Notes under the pieces: model-generated
Databases searched by the model: none
What the model was told of the DNA's origin: nothing
Seen by the model: the letters and a program-made list of their open reading frames with translations, nothing else
Part shown: positions 1 through 11,150 of the stretch, piece after piece
How positions within the stretch are numbered: the first letter of the stretch is position 1
Layout: every line of letters starts with the position of its first letter
Program-made: the position numbers and the translations under genes
From: Alectoria sarmentosa
Taxonomy: Eukaryota; Ascomycota; Lecanoromycetes; Lecanorales; Parmeliaceae
DNA: 64,000 nt
NCBI GenBank assembly: GCA_009733775.1
Contig: WOGZ01000133.1
Coordinates: 22,412 to 86,411, forward strand
Direction of reading: 5' to 3'

Positions 1-3000
1 ATTTCGATCGTTCTCCGCTCCCGCAGGATAGCGGATACAAGTTTCAATGCTGCTTGTGGTAGCTCGACATTGGTCGAGGTCGCGGCTTTGATAATTCTCA
101 CGCACTCGGCGACATAAATGGCTGCATTGTCGTCTATTGTCTTCAGAGGTACCTTGATGATCGTAGTGAGCAGACGGAGCGTGGAAATCTGAACCTCTTC
201 GTTGGATTGGACAATACCATCGCCAATGATAGGAATGAAGCCTGCCAGATTTGATGGCGTCTGAAGAACGTCATACTTATGCAACACCATTCGAAGCACA
301 TCAAGGGAGAATCTAGCAAGCTTGTACTCGTACGACGATGTACTCCCACGAGAGCCCGTCTTATTAGCTCCTTTGTAGTTGATCAAAAAACGTTTGTTAT
401 GGTGATCCACTTTCGATTGACTGCCACTTGGAGTTCGTCCTGTCTTATATACTTCTGTGATAAGTTCGTGGCAGAAAACGAGTACCCTGCGGTCTTGGAC
501 GGCTTCATTGCGAAGAAGGCCAGCTCCAATGCGTCTCAGCAGTTCCTCAATTTTCTTCACCATTCGCAGATCCACTCTTTCTCCTAGCAGGACCTGCAAT
601 GGGCGGACGAGATGCACAAAGTTCTCCACAGTCGCAGTCTTTGCCACAAGTTCCAGTGAATCATAGCTTTTGCTGCTTTTTACCTCTTTCATTTTGCTTA
701 TGTACTCTTCCGCATCCTTTTCCTGCCCTGTAGCCCCGAAAATGTCATCCATGACTACCGACATTATCTGTGGGAGACAATAGTCTACATCGCCTGGTTT
801 GAATGTTGAGGATGTGGCTACCAATATTGAATGTACCGTAAAAGACAGAACGTGCAGTTGGTACCCTCTTACGAGAGCACTCCGTAGTTCTTTCACAACG
901 AAACCAAAATACTGAGGACCTATCAGAGTCGATATCTCGACCAGGGTTCTCCGAGTTAAGTCTCTCGATTCTTGTGCTCGGCTGCGGAGGATGTGACAAA
1001 CATCCGTAAGAACGGGTGGCAATCGGAACTTCAGCCCGTCATGAGGTAAGAGCTTCAGTAATTTGACTACCGAAACTGCGACAGGGACACGAAGGCTGAC
1101 CGTAGATTCGTCCTTGTCATGAAGATACTTCTCGAGTGACGGCAGTAAATTATTTGTTAGGTCGTCAGCGAGCTTTTCCTGTCTTGGCATTGTAGCAGCA
1201 AGCGTACTGCGGGTGTCGACAGATACTGATGGTTCCAGCTTGTCAGTACCCAGTTCACTGAAAGTGGTCAACATTCTCTCCTTGTCCCCCGCTGCCAGGT
1301 TCAGCGCATCAATGACTACACCCAGCAGCTTGATTACTGTTTTCTCGACGTCTGGTTTGCTTTGTATGTAGCCACTGAACCTTCGGAACATAGCCCTAAA
1401 TTGAGGCCACTCAAGCGACGAAGCTAGTGCACCGATCGTCATCACAGTCTCTGCACTGAGGTTGTGGGCGCTTTCGTCCTCTGCCTTATCGAAGACGAAA
1501 TGCTCAATCAGAGGTATGAAGAAATGAGCGACGTTGACACTTCGAAGACCACCTTGGCGCGCTTCTATGGCTAAGCGGCGTAACGCCCGGAGACGCCTAT
1601 GTTGTTGGATGTGAAGGACGTTGCCAAAGAACGAAGCTTCCTCGTCATTGTTCACAAGTAGAACAGACATGTCACTGACCTCTTGCCATTCCGGGTTGTG
1701 ACGAATGAGATGAGCTGTAATGCCAAGGTACTCAATGCGAACCAATTCAGATGATTCTGAGACACCTTTGCGGAGAGCCGGCAAAAGTATCGTTCTGGTC
1801 AGATTCGAGGACTCGGTCTCTGCAGCATCTGAAGAAACGATGTTCGTCTCCACGAAACGACGGAGTGCAAAGGACGCATTAGATCGTATTGCTAGCTCTT
1901 CGTTGTCCTTGACGTAGAAGAGCATATTAGACAGGATCGGACGCCACTGCTTTGGAGTGAACTCGCGATACCTTATCTCATTGATGGTATTGAAAGCCTT
2001 CAGACGCTCATCAAAGTCAGGCTCGTCGATCTTCCTTGGGGAGAAGGCATTTAGACTAGTGCACAGTCGTGCAATATCTCGTAGTTCGCTATCTTGCTCC
2101 GCCAGGACAGACAAGACTTTCGAAAGGATCAAACGATTTGCCCTGTCCTTGAAATATCCGAACAAAGATGAAGCCGTGCAGAAGATCCGGTGTTGCAGAC
2201 CTGGGGAGAGCGCGGAGCCAATCAAAGGGACAAAATGCTGAACTATCTGCAGAAGCTCGCCTTTAGACCTAGGGTTGACTCGATGTGATGGTTGATCGAG
2301 GAGGAATATGCAGATCTCCAGTAGATTGTCTACTTGAGAAGAGCCCTGGACCAAAGGCGCGAGCGCAGAGATAAGTTGGATTGCGGCAATCAAAAGCTCT
2401 TTGCTGGGGCTTTTGCGTAGTAGATTTCCCATTCGATCAAGCATGTTGTCCGCATTCGGATGTAACACTTCTTGTGCTATGGACTTACTACTAGAGCCAG
2501 AGGAGCTGTTCGTCTCAAGGCCTTCAGTGACCGACGGCGTAGCGAGCAAGACAATCTTTCCAAGAATTTCCTCAATGACAAACATCTTTACACGATCTTT
2601 CGCTGAAGGAACATCCAAACAGTCAATCACCAACTTCATTGCTCTTGCATCGTAGTCCACTAAAAGTAGTACAGTACTTCTTGACGAGGCCCAGGTCGAG
2701 AACAACTGTAGTGTACCAGAAACCGATTGAGCCGTTTCAACGGGCAGCGCGTCTAGTCTTGGGCTCAGCAGCTCCGAGAAAATTGTGGAGAGATAGGGCT
2801 GCAGTGACTCAGCCGGACAGCACCGGAAAAGTAGATTTAGGCATTGCAAGCCAACTTGTCGTATAGCTTTTGAAAATGAGATCTGCGGAACACCCTCCAG
2901 GCCTTGGTCCGATGCGCCTTTTTCAAGTCGAAGCTGGCGTGAGGCTCGAATCATGCAGTACAACAATGCTTGAGCTAGGCTTTTGGCGAAGGGCGCGACG

Positions 3001-6000
3001 CGATCACCAAGGATCCCGAGCATGTCCTTCATCATCTTGACCAGCCCTAGTTGTTTTCGGGTACTTATTATTTCATTACGAAACAGCTCCTCGTTTACTT
3101 GTGTGCCTTCCACAGGTCTTATATCGCGTAAACGGTCAAGAGCGATGAGGACGAATTCTTGGAGATATATTTCATCCAATCTTGATAATGCCTCGAGGAC
3201 AGTCTTCCTTCTTCCAGATTGTCCTCTACTTACACTGCTCGCGCTAGAACCTGCTATCATTCTACCATATAGCAGCCTCAACATCACTGGCATCAACTCG
3301 GGAAGATGGTCCTCTTGTATGACGCTGCTCTGAGTATCCACATGCACAAATGTCGATATCTCATCTCGGAATCTGGCGTCATCTAGCAGATTGAGTAAAT
3401 TCTCTTGATACGGTTGTACACCTTGAGGGTTCCATGTGAGCAAAGCTTTGAGGGCAGATTTCTGGACCTCAGCGTCTCCATTGGTCAGCAGGCTTTGCAG
3501 TGCCAGAAACACATCGGAAGATCGATAGAGGACTTTGGGGTTATGGAAACAACCAAACAGATCCAGCATTGCTTTCTGGTCTCTCCGCTTGAGACTTGGA
3601 AAATTCAAAATTTCGCTCGCGTTGGCTGGAGCTTGAGCTTCAGCGTCTTCTGCAAGGGCCTCAGGATCTTGATCCAGCTCCTTCGTGGCCCATGACATAA
3701 AAATTGGTACGAGCTGTCTCGATCGTTTCTCTGCGACATGAGGAACTGCTATCAACACGCGAAGAGCTAGACTTGGTTGGTTGGGCGCATATTGCGGTGA
3801 CAAAGTATGAGTAGCAAAAAATTGGCGTCTTGACTTCTCAGCAGCTGTCGCAATCTCCAATGTTTCGTGTTCTATATATTGCTCCACTTGGATGAGATTT
3901 GAACACTGGAAGTCAGTCAAGGGGCCTTGCCCTCTTGGCGGGAGAGTTGACAGATTGCTAGTCCCATGTTCTAGTCCATGCTCTTGCAACCACTTAAAGG
4001 CTAATGCAGAAACGACAGCTTCCCCTACCTTCGTCTCACATATCTGCTTCAGGGCAACAATTGCATCATCCCAGACTTGTGAGAGCTTGAACGTGAGCAT
4101 GCCAAAACAAAAGTGGGGAATGGCTTTCTGCAGCCATTCATCTGACGAGCTGGCTTCATATTGGGATGATAGCCTACGAGCATGCATCGATATAGTACGA
4201 GCTGATTGCAGATCTCGCGGACTGTCTTCGATCGTCAATGCTGTGGCAATAATATCTGCTTTTTCAGCATTTATTTTCGTGTACAATGCGTCCAGTATCC
4301 GTAGTGAGAGACCGCGTAATGTATGAGAGGATGAGTGAAGATTTTCTATCAGCACCCGAGCCAACGAATCATTATTGTAGTCCGGCAATCTGTTAGTTTT
4401 GACAAGAAGCAAGATGGCTTCAAGGAACGGCGGCAGAGATCCATAGTCGGCGGCCTGGCTACACACCAAGGGCCAGCTCTCGGAAAGACGAGCCCCAAGA
4501 TTGGGAGTAAATTGTACGTATGCTTTTAGCCCTCGGCCAAGACTGAACGTCTTTCGAAGACTACTACTTAAGGACAACTGCAAATTTTGATGGACCATGT
4601 CGCTTAAGCTTCCCATAATCTTGTTTGTGGTTCCAGGACTGACCGTCACGAAGTCCAGTAATTGAAGATAGCCATAACATCGGACGACCTGATCTTCCTT
4701 ATCGAATGCATCTTCGAACGTTTTGACAATCTGTTCCTGCAATGGTGTAGGGCAGGGGAGGTTTTTGCAATTACTAGCCTGTCCAAGCTTAGGTACTGCC
4801 AAACATAGCTCAAGTTCGTGGTCTTTCCAATTGGAAGCAATGAATCTGGACAATTGAGGTCCCAGGAAGTCTTGGAAGCGATCCTGACCTAGATCAAAGA
4901 AGTAGTTGCAGAAAGGCAAAAAATTTGGCGCAAACCGATCGTCTGCAATGATCTTCATTGCCTGACGAACCTTGGCCAGGACCAGTGCTAGGGGGGAATA
5001 TTGAAGGATAACAGCAGATGCTTTGTAGATCTCCACAACAGCTGCCTCGTCTGATGGATCACAGAGTTCAAGCAACGCTAACATAGCATCCAACACTGGG
5101 GTCCAATCTTGGATTCTGGATCCTTTCCGTACGGTAGAGATTACGAAGAGTAGGCGTCCACAAAAGGCAACGCTCTTCTTGCTGGATCCGGTGTTAAGTT
5201 CCTGAAGTTGGCCAAGCACAATGTCCAAAATCGGCTGGAAATTGACTGAGTCAGTTTGATGTATCAAAGCTACCGTGATCCCATATACAATTTCTTTAAA
5301 AACGGTGTGCTGGTCCTTGTCATCTGCGAGATGGCAGTCAAGCATGCAACGATAGATGTGCGCTCCGCCAGAATGTAGCTTGCGATCAATACCTTTGATC
5401 GCGTTGACAAGTAGCGTCATTAGACCATGCTGATACAACCTGACGTTACTTTCTTGCACTCCGGACTCAGACACTTGCAGGATATCGTCACGAGTAGCGT
5501 TCACAATGATGGTCAAAGGTTTGGTATCGTTGACATACATAGTCGCAGCTTTCCGGATCAGAAAGGACATAGCCTCTGCAGCGAATCTTGTAGTATGGAT
5601 TTTTTGTGGTTCTCTTCCCAGCAATGGCGCCATTATATCGAACAGCGGTCTCAAATTGGGTACCAGTAACCGTGACAGGTACTTGAACAGCCATGCCAGG
5701 CACGTGAAGCTCCATTCAATAGCCTCAACGTCTGCATGATTTGCGGCCAAAGAAGCCACCAGTGCCACGGCTTTCAAGAAGTGTCCTTCGAACCGTACGC
5801 CTAAATCGTGTGCGAAATTGCCCAAAAGATCCAGCAGCGGCTCCAGCGAAAGCAAGTCTCTCTTCTCAATGTGATATTCTAGGATATCGAAAATACGTTG
5901 GTTGTAGTGGAGGATCTGAGCCAAGCTGTTACACATTGGTTCTATCTCTTGGACAAAGGATGTGAAATTTCCGGAAAGGTTGAGGTCCTTCCATCGGTCC

Positions 6001-6200
6001 AGTGAAGCCTTAAAGAAGGAGGCTGATGCCGTGAGATCGTCGGCTTCCACTGGGTTGCGGCGGCTCCTTCTTATGGGATCGATGTTGAGCTTTGAGATGC
6101 GCTGGTTGAACGACTGGAAGCGGTGCTTCCTCGTTGATGTAGTCCCTCCTTTCAACAGCCTCCTGGGGTGCACCTGCTTCCCTGAAGACATGGCTGCCAT
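1..6200 (-). CDS. utp20: UTP20, U3 snoRNP / small-subunit processome HEAT-repeat protein (3' end outside window)
   Basis: The complementary strand is open without a stop from the ATG at 6200 to the left edge, giving about 2066 codons, so the roughly last 400 residues of a normal Utp20 (near 2500 aa in yeast) lie outside. The start reads MAAMSSGK, followed by a basic stretch with FQSFNQRISKLNID, the usual Utp20 N terminus; a second ATG at 6191 is in frame. The rest is alpha-helical, leucine-rich HEAT-like sequence with the DRIM-type middle region (for example CCPAESLQPYLSTIFSELL). Utp20 is a nucleolar scaffold of the 90S pre-ribosome needed for 18S rRNA maturation (family knowledge). No intron is evident. 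It is divergent from the DRN1-like gene, with 216 bp between the two ATGs. Confidence 0.9.
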   Translation of the reverse strand, partial: MAAMSSGKQVHPRRLLKGGTTSTRKHRFQSFNQRISKLNIDPIRRSRRNPVEADDLTASASFFKASLDRWKDLNLSGNFTSFVQEIEPMCNSLAQILHYNQRIFDILEYHIEKRDLLSLEPLLDLLGNFAHDLGVRFEGHFLKAVALVASLAANHADVEAIEWSFTCLAWLFKYLSRLLVPNLRPLFDIMAPLLGREPQKIHTTRFAAEAMSFLIRKAATMYVNDTKPLTIIVNATRDDILQVSESGVQESNVRLYQHGLMTLLVNAIKGIDRKLHSGGAHIYRCMLDCHLADDKDQHTVFKEIVYGITVALIHQTDSVNFQPILDIVLGQLQELNTGSSKKSVAFCGRLLFVISTVRKGSRIQDWTPVLDAMLALLELCDPSDEAAVVEIYKASAVILQYSPLALVLAKVRQAMKIIADDRFAPNFLPFCNYFFDLGQDRFQDFLGPQLSRFIASNWKDHELELCLAVPKLGQASNCKNLPCPTPLQEQIVKTFEDAFDKEDQVVRCYGYLQLLDFVTVSPGTTNKIMGSLSDMVHQNLQLSLSSSLRKTFSLGRGLKAYVQFTPNLGARLSESWPLVCSQAADYGSLPPFLEAILLLVKTNRLPDYNNDSLARVLIENLHSSSHTLRGLSLRILDALYTKINAEKADIIATALTIEDSPRDLQSARTISMHARRLSSQYEASSSDEWLQKAIPHFCFGMLTFKLSQVWDDAIVALKQICETKVGEAVVSALAFKWLQEHGLEHGTSNLSTLPPRGQGPLTDFQCSNLIQVEQYIEHETLEIATAAEKSRRQFFATHTLSPQYAPNQPSLALRVLIAVPHVAEKRSRQLVPIFMSWATKELDQDPEALAEDAEAQAPANASEILNFPSLKRRDQKAMLDLFGCFHNPKVLYRSSDVFLALQSLLTNGDAEVQKSALKALLTWNPQGVQPYQENLLNLLDDARFRDEISTFVHVDTQSSVIQEDHLPELMPVMLRLLYGRMIAGSSASSVSRGQSGRRKTVLEALSRLDEIYLQEFVLIALDRLRDIRPVEGTQVNEELFRNEIISTRKQLGLVKMMKDMLGILGDRVAPFAKSLAQALLYCMIRASRQLRLEKGASDQGLEGVPQISFSKAIRQVGLQCLNLLFRCCPAESLQPYLSTIFSELLSPRLDALPVETAQSVSGTLQLFSTWASSRSTVLLLVDYDARAMKLVIDCLDVPSAKDRVKMFVIEEILGKIVLLATPSVTEGLETNSSSGSSSKSIAQEVLHPNADNMLDRMGNLLRKSPSKELLIAAIQLISALAPLVQGSSQVDNLLEICIFLLDQPSHRVNPRSKGELLQIVQHFVPLIGSALSPGLQHRIFCTASSLFGYFKDRANRLILSKVLSVLAEQDSELRDIARLCTSLNAFSPRKIDEPDFDERLKAFNTINEIRYREFTPKQWRPILSNMLFYVKDNEELAIRSNASFALRRFVETNIVSSDAAETESSNLTRTILLPALRKGVSESSELVRIEYLGITAHLIRHNPEWQEVSDMSVLLVNNDEEASFFGNVLHIQQHRRLRALRRLAIEARQGGLRSVNVAHFFIPLIEHFVFDKAEDESAHNLSAETVMTIGALASSLEWPQFRAMFRRFSGYIQSKPDVEKTVIKLLGVVIDALNLAAGDKERMLTTFSELGTDKLEPSVSVDTRSTLAATMPRQEKLADDLTNNLLPSLEKYLHDKDESTVSLRVPVAVSVVKLLKLLPHDGLKFRLPPVLTDVCHILRSRAQESRDLTRRTLVEISTLIGPQYFGFVVKELRSALVRGYQLHVLSFTVHSILVATSSTFKPGDVDYCLPQIMSVVMDDIFGATGQEKDAEEYISKMKEVKSSKSYDSLELVAKTATVENFVHLVRPLQVLLGERVDLRMVKKIEELLRRIGAGLLRNEAVQDRRVLVFCHELITEVYKTGRTPSGSQSKVDHHNKRFLINYKGANKTGSRGSTSSYEYKLARFSLDVLRMVLHKYDVLQTPSNLAGFIPIIGDGIVQSNEEVQISTLRLLTTIIKVPLKTIDDNAAIYVAECVRIIKAATSTNVELPQAALKLVSAILRERRTIE

Positions 6201-6416
6201 GTTTCCCGTCAGACCTCGAGGAACTAGCACTTCGTGTTTTACCCCCAGAGCCCAGGGTTTTATGTCAGAAAAAGTTTGTGGATTTGTTGAAACCATTCGG
6301 CATCTGGATTAATGTTTTCCCTAGCGCGAGTCGGCAGACGTGTTTTCCTGCATTCGCATCGAGGTCACACAAGTGAACTGTCTCCCCATATCATATTGAA
6401 GTCCTTACCACAAAGC
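6201..6416. promoter_or_regulatory. shared divergent promoter between utp20 and drn1-like gene
   Basis: Only 216 bp separate the start codons of two divergent RNA-processing genes (UTP20 leftward, DRN1-like rightward), so their promoters must overlap. I see no clear TATA box; the call rests on geometry alone. Confidence 0.45.
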
Positions 6417-8342
6417 ATGGCTTCCAAAATGTAAGTAAAATGTAAATTATAACTGTTCAGTTTCTTTCTCGGAAATAATAATCAAATCCCACAACTTCTT
6501 CAATGCGAGTAGAGTCTAGAGAGATCCTGATCCAATGGAGAGATATCCATGTACTCGTTTTTCCTTCCTTTGGCCGCCATCACAAGTCGTTGAGTCACTA
6601 AATACTATACTACTACGTATGCTGTGGTGACTACGAACTGATGTCTGCCTAGCATCGTTACGGGCGCTGTGCACGGACGGTTCAAAGAAGTTTTTGGGAA
6701 GATATCGAAGCTACAAGCCAAGAACGCCTTCTCACTTGCTATCATATTGGGAGATCTTTTCCTCGAGCCCACTGAGGTATCCTCGGAAAATGGAGACAAT
6801 CTCACATCTCTTTTAAATGGTGAAATCACTATCCCCTTGCCTACATATTTTACCTTGGGACGGCACCCCCTGCCTCAGCAAATAGTGGACAAACTCGAAA
6901 GCTCAGATGATGAGATCTGTCCGAATCTTTACTTTCTAGGCAAACGTTCCACTACCAAGACTTCAGAAGGACTAAGAATAGTGGCTCTCGGAGGCTCACT
7001 AGACCCAGAAGTGACTGCTGGTCTGTCAAAAGACAAGCACTTGCCAGTCCACACTGAGAGCGACGCCAAAGCGCTTCATGGCGCTAACGCCGCAGATATA
7101 CTTGTAACAAGTAATTGGCCAACATCAGTCCGCTCGAGGTCTAACGTCAAATTTCCAGAGGGTGCAGAGGAGCCATTGGCCGAGCAGTGTATCGCCGACC
7201 TCTGTTTATCTTTGAAACCTCGTTACCACTTCAGCACCTCCGATTCCATATTCTACGAGCGTGAACCATTTTTCCACCCCTCCAAAGATGACCAGCCTGA
7301 CACTTCATCAATAACTCGCTTCATCAGTCTCGCGGCTTACGACAACTCTGCAAAGCAAAAGTGGCTATATGCTTTCACCATGGATCCGAATGCCGCACCA
7401 CCCCTCACAATGCCTTCAGGCACAACAGCAACTCCCTTCAATTGCACCTCAAGAAAGCGCCAACCTCTCGTCGACCAAAGCCAGTCTTACTCACGCTTCA
7501 ATAACGATAACGGCCCCCAGAATCACCACCGCCCAAACAAGCGACCTCGTCACAAAGCTCCACCACCGGGACCTCAGGAATGCTTCTTCTGCCTCTCAAA
7601 CCCCAACCTCGCAACCCATCTCATCGCCTCCATCGCAGAAGATGCCTACGTCACCACTGCCAAAGGACCTCTGAGCACCCTTTCCACTTATCCAACCCTC
7701 AACTTCCCCACTCATATGCTCATCATCCCGCTCTCACACTCACCTACCCTTTCCATGATAACGCCACCCGAAACAAAGATCTCGACCTACAAAGAAATGC
7801 AACGCTACCGCAGCGCTTTGCACTCCCTTCTCATTTCTAGTAGCAAAGGCGCACTGGGTGCAGTGACTTGGGAAGTCAGCCGCGCAGAGGGTATTCACAT
7901 CCACTGGCAATTCCTGCCCGTCCCTGCCGATCTGACAAAGAAGGGCCTTGTGGAAGCAGCTTTCAAAGTCGAGGCAGAGAACGAAAAGTATCCCACTTTC
8001 AAGGCAAAAGCGATAGGAGACGGCACAGCGGAGAAGGGCGACTATTTCCGCGTGTGGATCTGGCGTCCCCGGGAGGGTGCAGAGTCCACTCTTAACGGTG
8101 GCGGTGCCAGTGATGGGGATGGCATGGAGAAGAAAGGAGAAGAGAAGGAACTTGTGCTGCCGCTATCAGCGGAATTTCGCTTTGATTTGCAGTTTGGAAG
8201 GAGAGTGATGGCCAAGCTGTTGGGGCTGGAAGGGCGCATGCATTGGAAGGATTGCACGCAGAGTGATGCTGAGGAGAAGAAGGATGCGGATGGGTTCAAG
8301 GAGGCATTTAAGAAGTTTGATTTTTCACTAGAGGAAAACTAG
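6417..8342 (+). CDS. drn1: Drn1/CWF19L1-like lariat-debranching-associated protein with CwfJ domains
   Basis: Model: join(6417..6430, 6653..8342), 567 aa. The first exon encodes only MASKI and ends at GTAAGT; the 222-nt intron ends CCTAG and splices to IVTGAVHGRF, restoring the metallophosphatase-like N-terminal strand typical of Drn1/CWF19L1. The middle holds a basic KRPRHK linker. From about residue 310 comes the CwfJ C-terminal domain 1, a HIT-like fold with ECFFCLSNP and the HMLIIPLSH strand, then CwfJ C-terminal domain 2 with GDYFRVWIW and RMHWKDCTQS. The family associates with the spliceosome and the debranching enzyme Dbr1 and acts in the nucleus on excised intron lariats (family knowledge). 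The intron after a 14-nt exon is longer than others here. Stop TAG at 8340. Confidence 0.9.
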
Positions 8343-9036
8343 ATACCCCCAGCGTTGCTTTGAGAATCTTGAGGTCCATCTCCGATCCTGCTGAATGTGA
8401 AGCCACACACTGAGAACACAAAGCAGGAAACTCGATCCTGGTATCTGAGAATCTTTCCTCGCGTTCTGCGTACTGGCAGAAAACTTGCATGGTGGAAGAA
8501 AGAGACAAGGATCGGTAAAAACAGACACCCTGGCTGGGTTCGATCGAACCCCTCGACCTTCATCATCAACACATCATGAAGATCCTGCCTCTCACTCATG
8601 AAACCCCACTCCTTCTTCCTTTGCTCTCTGTTCCTACCACTTGACCGCAGCAGCCAGCCAGCACCATATTCACCTCCATTCACCACCACCTCTTTCACGA
8701 ACCAGAAAACACAACAATGGAGACAGAGCATCACAATGGCAAACAAATTGAACCGTTAGCACCATAATCTAGATGATGCCTGACGACTCGCGAGCAAACT
8801 TTCCCGAGGGTGAGCGAAAGGGCTGCTCCACTGAGCAGGTACTTTAACTTCTACACTTACCTAGAAGATATGCTTTAATCACTGAATATGCGGACAAGGC
8901 AGGGCTGTTCATTGTGGCAATCCGAAGTCTGCTTTGTAACTCCATAGGCTCGAGAATAAAATAGTGTACAAGTCAAGAAACCCTTTTCTTCGCTGCAATT
9001 GTAGGGTAAAAATATCGGGAACCTCGAATCAAGTCC
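8343..9036. other. intergenic, convergent 3' flanks
   Basis: About 0.7 kb between the stop of the DRN1-like gene and the stop of the fibroin-3-like gene, which converge here. I see only short unsupported ORFs and no RNA gene. Confidence 0.5.
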
Positions 9037-10004
9037 TCAAACATCCCTCCACGAACTATTCGAACTCGCTCCTGGCCTCCGTCCTGCCTGCAGGACACCA
9101 GGTGCATGTTGCGGTAGAAACCCCGTATGCTGTGCACTCGGACTCGGCGGTGGCAGTGTGTTACTATAAGTTGTACCCAGCTCCAGAGGCTCATTCACCC
9201 CACTCTGTTCATATCTCGTGCTCTCGCTTGGGATGTAGGCGGAATATGAAGTCTGCTGCCCCTGACCAACTCCAGAAGTAAAGTCGGGTCCGGTATAAGA
9301 ATGACCCGCTCCATGGCCGAAATCTGGGCCTGTGTAATCGGAAGGTGGTTGTCCTTGTGCACCATGCGCTCCGTAAGCGCCAACAGGATGCGAGTCTGCG
9401 TCCGTGTAGCCAAGTCTAGGGTTTGACAAGTCGGTGGTTGAAACATCGGCTCCAGGCGCTAGCATGGGATTCTTCTCTTGTGGTACTTCCAGACGTGACA
9501 TCTCCACATCGTCATCCTCCACATGTTTCTTGGCCGCATTGTCCCAACTAGGCATTGCCGGTAGGCTGTCCTCATTTACTGGCTTACCCCGATTTCCGAC
9601 ATCGAACTGCGCAAAGCGCGGAGGCTCGCCGTAAGGTGGTGGGGCGTTGTTGGGGTTGTTAGCGGGCTGGTAGCCCATGTAAGGAGCTGGATTGAACATA
9701 GAAGCTGTACCGGCACGGTTGCGACGTGAGCGGCGACCGCCTCGACGGCAGCAGCGGAAGCAGCAGTAGGCAGCAAGGGCAAAGGCAATGATACCGATGA
9801 CTATGCCGGCGATGGCAGGCCATCTATGGAGAGTTAGTAGAGATGCAACAAGGCGGGGAGACAGGGAAAAACGGAATTCCTTGCGTACTTGCAGTAGGCT
9901 TTTGACATGCAAAAGGCCCAGCCTGATTTTACCTGGCCGTTCTCGTAGACCGAAGAGAAAGAATGAAAATTGGGATCGCCATCGCGAGGCAGAAGGAGTG
10001 GCAT
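9037..10004 (-). CDS. fibroin-3-related-like fungal single-pass membrane protein
   Basis: Model: complement(join(9037..9823, 9889..10004)), 300 aa. Exon 1 gives MPLLLPRDGD and ends CMSKAYCK; a 65-nt intron (GTACGC to CATAG, branch CTAAC) joins it to WPAIAGIVIGIIAFALAAY, a transmembrane helix, followed by a cysteine-rich and arginine-rich juxtamembrane CCFRCCRRGGRRSRRN. The rest is a Pro/Gly/Tyr-rich tail containing two SYTGPDF/DYTGPDF repeats. The layout CMxKxYCKWP plus TM plus CxxCC is what fungal proteins annotated as fibroin-3 related show; their function is unknown. The frame also stays open upstream to an ATG at 10139, so a longer N terminus is possible. Confidence 0.6.
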
Positions 10005-11150
10005 CCTGACGAAATACGTGCGCCAAAGAGGTGGTACGGACGTTGTATTGACGATGGCCAACAGTACCTGTACTTTTTGGACGTGAAGATGGAAGGAGCA
10101 GAAGTAAAAGGGGAAGACGCTTGAAGATACAATGAACAAAGAACAAAGAAGTTGGATAGTGCAGCGGACAAAAAGTGATCGTTTCTGACGTTGGTTTCGA
10201 GGTTGGCACTTGGCAATTGAAATGATGATTTTCAGGGGTTCCCGGGTAAGGCTGATGATCAGTTGATTTTTGCCACCAGTCTATTTTCGTCCATGCGAGG
10301 CGTTGCCTTCCTTTTCCTCAATCGTTTCAGAGAGTATTTACTATTTCGTGCGTCAGCTGGTGTAGGATGGCATCCCTTTGCGACATTTTTATAGTACATT
10401 TTGCATGCAGATTCTAATTCCTTTGAGCAGGGTTACGAAGTTTCATCGATAAGCGAAATCGTAGCTGATTGACATTCCTGAAGGTCGACATTTTCAGTCT
10501 TGGGCCGGAAACAGCACTCCAACGGGTTCCAGGGGAGGATCGACATCGTTCGTGCCCTATTATTATCGCGTCTGTTCCCGTGGATTCGACTATTCGAGGC
10601 AGCGAAGCGCGTAGTACAGCTCCTGAAACCTGAGAACATTTCTTCAGGTTTTGGAAGACAGCTATGCAGTATGCAGCGTGCAGATAGGCGAGTACAGTAT
10701 GTCGAAGAATTGACGATGTCGGTGTCGGCATGATAGGAGACCATTCTGCTGGATGTGCATGAAATTTGGGTGGGGGGGCAGAGACGAGATGGATGTTCAA
10801 ATTTGGGTAACGAGCAGAACAGGGAATGGGGAGACACGCACGTTAGGAGATTGCTGTTCGCCGTTGCCATAGAGTGAGACGCATCTCCATGATGAAAATA
10901 GTATTGTCTCTTACATTGTCCATGACGCATGATTCAGTCCTTCTTCCATCCCCGATCACTCCGCATATGTTGCGTCCTTTTACCCTGAGGCCATAGACTA
11001 AAGCTCGTCACCTCGCTTCTCGGATATGCAAATTATCTGGACATAGATGCACTAAGACGAGGCTAATTTTTCAAGATGTAGAGAGCCCTCAAGAAGGCAG
11101 CCATAGCCCACAAAGTTCATCTACTGCACTGCTGGCCCTCGGACGACATA
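10005..11150. other. intergenic region
   Basis: About 1.1 kb upstream of two divergent genes. It holds only ORFs without recognisable features, the longest a 165-codon minus-strand frame with no family pattern. Taken as promoter and 5' UTR. Confidence 0.4.

Noticed and set aside
8525..8550. GGGTTCGATCGAACCC resembling a tRNA T-arm
   Set aside because: It is a plain palindrome; no acceptor, D or anticodon arm can be placed around it.
10414..10930. 165-codon minus-strand ORF upstream of the fibroin-3-like gene
   Set aside because: No domain, atypical composition and overlap with another frame of similar length; best explained as promoter DNA.
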